Part shown: positions 60,701-64,000 of the stretch, piece by piece | Numbering within the stretch: position 1 is the stretch's first letter | Layout: each line of letters starts with the position of its first letter | Origin: Streptomyces sp. NBC_01262 | GTDB lineage: Bacteria; Actinomycetota; Actinomycetes; Streptomycetales; Streptomycetaceae | Length of the DNA: 64,000 bases | NCBI RefSeq assembly: GCF_036226365.1 | Contig: NZ_CP108462.1 | Span: 3,018,501 to 3,082,500 of the forward strand | Direction of reading: 5' to 3' | The notes under the pieces: model-generated | What the model was told of the DNA's origin: nothing | Database searches by the model: none | What the model saw: the letters and a program-made list of their open reading frames with translations, nothing else | Made by a program: the position numbers and the translations under genes

Positions 60701-62907
60701 GTCGGCCCGTTGGCCCCGGCGTTGCCGTCGAACTGGACGGTGCTGTTGGGGCGCTGCGGGTCGGGGGTGACCGTGAAGCCGCCGTTGTCCAGGTGGGTGG
60801 TCGGGCCGCCGATCGAGGTGACCGTCGCGGTGCCGCCCGGGTGGAGGGTGCCGGTCACCCCGTTGTCCTGGACCGGGACGCCGCCCCCCGTGGGCGGGCT
60901 GACGTGCTGGCCGCCGGCCAGCGTCACGCCGCCGCCGACGTTGGTCGCGTCCGCGGTGACCGAGTGCCCGCCGCCGAGGTTGACGCCGACCTGTCCGGTG
61001 GCCGGGTCGTGGGTGACCACCGGGTTGCCGGGGTTGCCGGCGGTGGACACCGTGGTGACATTGCCCTGGTGGCCGACGGTGATCCCGTCGCCGGTGACGG
61101 TGCTGGTGCCGTTCGGGCCGTTGGCGCCCGTGGCCGTGAGCCCGCCCGTGCTGATGTCGCCGTTCCCGTTGACCGTGAAGGCGGGCGGGTTGGCGGGCGC
61201 GCCGGCGGCGGGCGCGGGGCCGTTGAAGGTGGTGGTGCCGGTGGCCGGGTCCTTGACGACGCTCCCGCCGAAGGGGCCGTTGGAGGTCTCGAAGCCGCCG
61301 CCGCCGTTGAGCGTGGTGGTGACCGTGTTGTTGTTGCCGGCGGGGGTGTCCACGGTGGTCTGCGTGCCGTTGGTGACCACCTTGTCGCCGGCCGGGCTCT
61401 CGATCGTGTTCTGGCCGCCCTCGGTCGTGGAGGTGAAGCCATCGGGGGTGGTGGTCTTGGTAGTGGTGACCGCCGGCGTCGCCGGATTGCCGTCGGTCGG
61501 GGCGGGCGGCACCGTGGTCTTGGTCTCGGTCGTCGTACCGTCCGGAGTGGTGATCTTGGTCGAGAGGTCTCCGGTGGACTGGTCGCCCGAGGTCTTTCCT
61601 GAGATGCCGTGGAAGCCGATCTTCTGCGGCATCTCCTTGGAGTTGACGTGGATGATGCTGCCCGGGGTGATGCTGGACTTGGAGAACGCCTGGCCCATGT
61701 TGCTCTTGAACTGGTCCTTCGTGGTGAAGGCGTCCTTGATGTTGTTGGCGAACTTCGTCCCGCCGAAGGCCGCGAAGCCGCCGCCGATCCCGGCGCCGAC
61801 CGCTGCCCCGATGAGGAGCTTGTTCATGTCGAGCTTCTTGCCCGCCGCGAGGTCCGTGATCACACCGGCCGTGAGCCCGAGCGCGAACTCGGAGCCCGCG
61901 TCCACGGCGACCTTGCCGGCCAGCGACAGCCCCGGGGTGACCTTCAGCCCGTTGGGCGCGACACCCCGGCCGATGGGGGTGAGGATCTTACGGGTGAAGG
62001 TGGACGCCTTCAGCGAGTTCTTGATCGCCGCGGATATGGTGCCCGCTCCCTTGCCCGCCTTCGTCAGCATCGAGGCCAGCGGACCGATCTTCGACACGAT
62101 CCCGCCGAGCCTGCCCATCTGCCCGAGCAGCACGCCGCCCGGGACCAGTGTCAGCAGGCCGACGATGAGTTCGCCTATCTCCAGTTTTCCCTGCGACACC
62201 ATCCGGATCACCGACAGGCCGAACAGCGCCGCGCCCAGCAGGATGCCGACGACCGGGAAGAAGATCGCCACCAGTCCCACGAGGATGCCCAGGATGATCT
62301 CGAAGATCGGGTGGTCGGCCAGCCAGTCGCCGATCTTCTGGAAGATGTTCCGGGCCGGAATCGCCTCGTCCGCGGCATCGTCCAGGATCCTCGACGCCGT
62401 CGTGGACCCCTCGCCGCGCAGCCGCTGCGCGTCCTGGCCCAGCGCCACGGCGGCCGACAGCTGGGACTTGGCCGCGTTGATCGAGCTTTCCTGCGTGCTG
62501 TGCGCGGTGGTCTGCTCCGGGGTGGCGTCGGCCGGCAGCGCGGGCAGCTCGCTGGTGGCGGTCGTCGCCACCTGCTGGCCCTGGTCGATCGCCCGGTCCA
62601 GCATGTCCTGCGCCGTGGTGAGCGTGTTGGCGTAGTTGGTGTACGCGTCGGCGGCGCTGTGGAAGGACTCCTGGGTCTTCTGCAGGAAGCGCGGCAGATC
62701 CCTGATCTTCTCCCTCAGGGCGTCCATCGCCTGCCCCTTGCCGCTGTGGATCCTCGAATCCGCGCTCAGCAGCTGGTACGCCTCCTGCGCCTGGTCGCCC
62801 AGACTCTTGTACGTACCGGAGAGCGTGCGGATCGCCTCGGGATCGCCCGGAGTGGGGTCAGTGCCGAAGCCAAGTATTTCCCACCCGGTGGTGTGCCGTC
62901 TGGTCAT
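57784..62907 (-). CDS. Giant T7SS-locus protein with Gly/Asn/Thr-rich repeat domain
   Basis: This 1707-residue protein has four parts. Residues 1-190 are helical (FGTDPTPGDPEAIRTLSGTY, AMDALREKIRDLPRFLQ) and resemble the T7SS secretion-signal/WXG-like domains of polymorphic proteins. Residues 196-235 are strongly hydrophobic (IFEIILGILVGLVAIFFPVV), and further glycine-rich hydrophobic stretches up to about 400 may bind a membrane. Residues 440-1560 form over 1,100 residues of imperfect repeats rich in Gly, Thr, Asn, Val and Pro with no cysteine (for example TVNNDGTGTFTDTNGDQFTL). The last 140 residues are a compact Asn/Gln/Lys domain. I recognise no closely related family. It may be a secreted or cell-surface fibre or a toxin carrier. 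It is the first gene of an operon with the WXG100 gene and eccC. Confidence 0.75.
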   Translation of the reverse strand: MTRRHTTGWEILGFGTDPTPGDPEAIRTLSGTYKSLGDQAQEAYQLLSADSRIHSGKGQAMDALREKIRDLPRFLQKTQESFHSAADAYTNYANTLTTAQDMLDRAIDQGQQVATTATSELPALPADATPEQTTAHSTQESSINAAKSQLSAAVALGQDAQRLRGEGSTTASRILDDAADEAIPARNIFQKIGDWLADHPIFEIILGILVGLVAIFFPVVGILLGAALFGLSVIRMVSQGKLEIGELIVGLLTLVPGGVLLGQMGRLGGIVSKIGPLASMLTKAGKGAGTISAAIKNSLKASTFTRKILTPIGRGVAPNGLKVTPGLSLAGKVAVDAGSEFALGLTAGVITDLAAGKKLDMNKLLIGAAVGAGIGGGFAAFGGTKFANNIKDAFTTKDQFKSNMGQAFSKSSITPGSIIHVNSKEMPQKIGFHGISGKTSGDQSTGDLSTKITTPDGTTTETKTTVPPAPTDGNPATPAVTTTKTTTPDGFTSTTEGGQNTIESPAGDKVVTNGTQTTVDTPAGNNNTVTTTLNGGGGFETSNGPFGGSVVKDPATGTTTFNGPAPAAGAPANPPAFTVNGNGDISTGGLTATGANGPNGTSTVTGDGITVGHQGNVTTVSTAGNPGNPVVTHDPATGQVGVNLGGGHSVTADATNVGGGVTLAGGQHVSPPTGGGVPVQDNGVTGTLHPGGTATVTSIGGPTTHLDNGGFTVTPDPQRPNSTVQFDGNAGANGPTVNVTTQGGPSVSVNHGSVTVQGGPNGPNAPSVSFGPNGTTVTDHTGAPFAVGNDGSFNVNGITHNGNGTITSGTTTVNNDGTGTFTDTNGDQFTLGAGGNITHTNPPAVQGPVGPGGEAPHVPQPAQPTPGNPVTYGNTTVGVDAHGNSVVTVAGQNGTTATVTAGTNGATLNSGGFNVTTGPAGTTAAGHGFTAQSGPGGVTAGTPGNAAHDVTVAPGNGGTSTITAGGSTTTLGPNGAQTQVNNSVVATGNGTTSSAPVGQGTTVNQNANGVTASVNDGQGGAFTVSPGAANGSPTADVAHPGAPGNQVQVGGNGISSQGLNVHGGPDNTVNVTNPTANNPNGTTTTTVGTNGATTVAGPDGTTKLTNGSVEVTAGGNKITNTGGTVSATGGGHTTTLTPDGNGGFGTSTVNTNTGTGHTVDSGGQLTVQNSPSGAAITATDTHATVNTPINKGPLGHPTLSGGGNTLSNGVNGNGPTIRTAPTDGNNPVAEPGSSVVHQPNGQAQVTYGPGEGTFGPGGVTHLGPAPNATTDTNGNTIGAGPGETHVSQVTGDGQGGIQVTTPGGGPVINHNGGFGGQTTVNTGNVTVTKSEGGYDNATSPAERSGLLPGKDNPATANPPGPETFTVGGNQGVGGPTVDIPVKGGGSTVTHGPVSVTNTGSGTFEVKAGTGNPADTVTVRPDGSLEGGNVQTVAATNPAPGQGAPVPQHQTATFSDGTTVSSLNGTHVTPHDGGPGTTFNNGTATTADANSGVTVTQNRGGSADFSYTGNGETTNLHVTNDGVTGSVTTPGPANANVTHNVSAGDSGGVTVRDADGNKVAGIDGSGGFNEQHSPVDDYTFNGGSAIKPDDYREMAWEAGRGLIKSATANFTNAGVQIAMGADPQNALENAAVKTGYAVGNSVTTKQLENQAIFNTKGPEVIYTDIPVKMINGVTDAQNQELLNPTKDQVKLTSEEQAWIAEHKKTTQE

Positions 62908-62978
62908 AGCCGCTACCGTCCTCCCGGATCATCCCGGACCATCCATACGGCACGAGGAACGTGGCCAACAGTGGATAA

Positions 62979-63032
62979 GTTCAGTTGTCTTCAAGCAAGT
63001 TGAATCATTTACGACCCCGAAACAGACTGAAC
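62979..63032. promoter_or_regulatory. Nested inverted repeats in the divergent promoter of the T7SS locus
   Basis: GTTCAGT (62979-62985) pairs with ACTGAAC (63026-63032). Inside, TTCAA (62990-62994) pairs with TTGAA (63000-63004) around five bases. The region lies between the giant gene start (62907) and the divergent LysM gene start (63093), so a regulator bound here could govern both. Confidence 0.45.
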
Positions 63033-63092
63033 CGATCCTGACAGTCCATCGTTCTGCCCGACGAGTGGATCTGCCCTGCCAGGAGGAGAAAA

Positions 63093-64000
63093 ATGCGTTA
63101 CCAGCGCGTTGCGATGAGGTACGCGGTGCTCATGTGGACGGTCGGCCTGGCACTCGGCTCGGCCCTGACAGTCGGCCAGCTGACGGTGGCTCAGCTCGCA
63201 CAAGCGGCACCGGCGGCACCGGCGGCACCGGCCGCATCGGCGACGCCCAACACGAAGTTCTACATCGTCAAGTCCCCCGACGAGAACAACGGGCAACAGG
63301 AGACCCTCTTCACGGTGGCCGAGCGCACGCTCGGCGACGGCACCCGCTTCCCCGAGATCATGAGCCTCAACGCGGGCCGGACCCTCCCCAACGGAACGGT
63401 GTTCACCTCGCCCGAGCAACTGGTCCCCGGCTTCGCCCTCCGCCTCCCCGACGACGCGGGCGGCCCGGACGTCCAGGTCGGCACCTTGCCGCAGACCCAG
63501 CCCTCCGCCGCGGCCTCGCCCTCCGCTTCCGCTTCCGGGTCGTCCGCCCCGTCATCCTCCGGAGGTGGCAGCAGTCTGATCGGTGGTCAGTTCTCCATAC
63601 CCACCCTTGTCGCCGGCCTCGCCGGGGTCACCCTGCTGACGGTACTCATCGTCGCCCGGCGGCCGGTGGCCCGCGCCACCCGCCGCATCGCGGCCGCGCT
63701 GCGCCGCGCCACCCGCCCGCTGCGCCCCCGCCTCCCGCGCGCCCTCTCCCAGTCCCGGCTCCGACGCCGGCGCGCCGCGCTGGGCCGCACCCTGGCGGCC
63801 GACACCCGCACCCTCCCGGACGTACGGAACACGCTGCGCGAGCTGTCCCGGCTCACCGCGCCCATCCGCGTCTACAGCGTCCTGGCCATCCCGAACCGGC
63901 TCCTGGCAGCCGTCACCACCACCGCCCCGGCCCCCGAGCCCTGGACCGCCGTCGATGCCACCCGCTGGGAGCGCTCCGGCCTGACGTCCCTTACCGACGG
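63093..64000 (+). CDS. LysM-type membrane protein, T7SS locus (partial, runs off the window)
   Basis: This protein of at least 302 residues starts at ATG 63093 behind AGGAGGAG. A signal-anchor (YAVLMWTVGLALGSALTVGQ) comes first. A LysM-like segment follows (FYIVKSPDENNGQQETLFTV, then DGTRFPEIMSLNAGRTLPNG and VPGFALRLP), then a Ser/Ala-rich linker, a second membrane helix (IPTLVAGLAGVTLLTVLIVA, about residues 168-187) and an Arg-rich cytoplasmic region continuing beyond the end. Proteins of this layout are found in Streptomyces ESX/T7SS gene clusters, where a LysM domain could bind peptidoglycan next to the secretion channel. It is divergent from the giant T7SS gene. Confidence 0.8.
   Translation, partial: MRYQRVAMRYAVLMWTVGLALGSALTVGQLTVAQLAQAAPAAPAAPAASATPNTKFYIVKSPDENNGQQETLFTVAERTLGDGTRFPEIMSLNAGRTLPNGTVFTSPEQLVPGFALRLPDDAGGPDVQVGTLPQTQPSAAASPSASASGSSAPSSSGGGSSLIGGQFSIPTLVAGLAGVTLLTVLIVARRPVARATRRIAAALRRATRPLRPRLPRALSQSRLRRRRAALGRTLAADTRTLPDVRNTLRELSRLTAPIRVYSVLAIPNRLLAAVTTTAPAPEPWTAVDATRWERSGLTSLTD

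Noticed and set aside
57619-61602. Very long plus-strand open frame (about 1,300 codons) opposite the giant T7SS gene
   Set aside because: Its product is Gly/Val/Arg/Asp-rich repeats mirroring the antisense of the Gly/Asn/Thr repeats, with no domain. The frame stays open because the sense codons are strongly GC-biased.

Overview
The window is about 72% GC, with dense, short-spaced genes, GTG starts, many regulators and secreted proteins, and type VII secretion (T7SS) and iron-box features. This points to a Streptomyces or close streptomycete chromosome, probably a variable or arm region because remnants of mobile DNA are frequent in the first 25 kb. No rRNA, complete tRNA or CRISPR array was seen.

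Bases 1-6 kb look like the end of an integrated element. They hold small hypothetical genes, a primase/polymerase-like short protein, two tandem paralogous small genes, a divergent XRE regulator and an APH-type kinase. The stretch ends at a 3' half of a tRNA-Arg(CCG) gene, which reads as an attachment site, followed by a terminator. From 6 to 25 kb there is a mobile-element graveyard. It contains an IS5-type element with a frame change, a regulator that lost its HTH, a frameshifted DUF2267 gene abutting an IS630 scrap, a broken DDE transposase, a toxin-antitoxin pair, a broken tyrosine integrase and a deleted metE copy. Intact genes lie between these: a methyltransferase, two divergent secreted BNR/Asp-box proteins, a membrane M28 peptidase, a membrane NACHT NTPase, a VOC protein, a vanZ-response regulator-kinase operon and a reductase.

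From 24.9 to 33.3 kb there is an argB (acetylglutamate kinase) gene directly behind a near-perfect iron box, a YtcJ-type amidohydrolase, an M24 peptidase, a tiny secreted His-rich protein, and two amino-acid permeases with a GntR regulator. From 33.35 to 43.3 kb lies a coherent nucleoside/nucleobase salvage regulon: a deaminase, a LacI regulator, a GATase-like protein, a purine nucleoside phosphorylase, a BMP-family lipoprotein, an ABC ATPase, two permeases and a phytase-like secreted esterase. Identical 12-bp LacI-type palindromes precede the first gene and the transporter.

From 43.4 to 51.7 kb there are two tandem giant LuxR (LAL) regulators, a two-component system and a DUF3060 lipoprotein. 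The right end, 51.8 to 64 kb, is a T7SS locus. It holds a WXG100-like protein, a companion protein, a 1515-residue EccC ATPase, a second WXG100 protein, a 1707-residue protein with a T7SS-like N-terminal domain and about 1,100 residues of Gly/Asn/Thr-rich repeats, and a divergent LysM-type membrane protein that runs off the window. The giant protein and its divergent promoter are the most novel features here.
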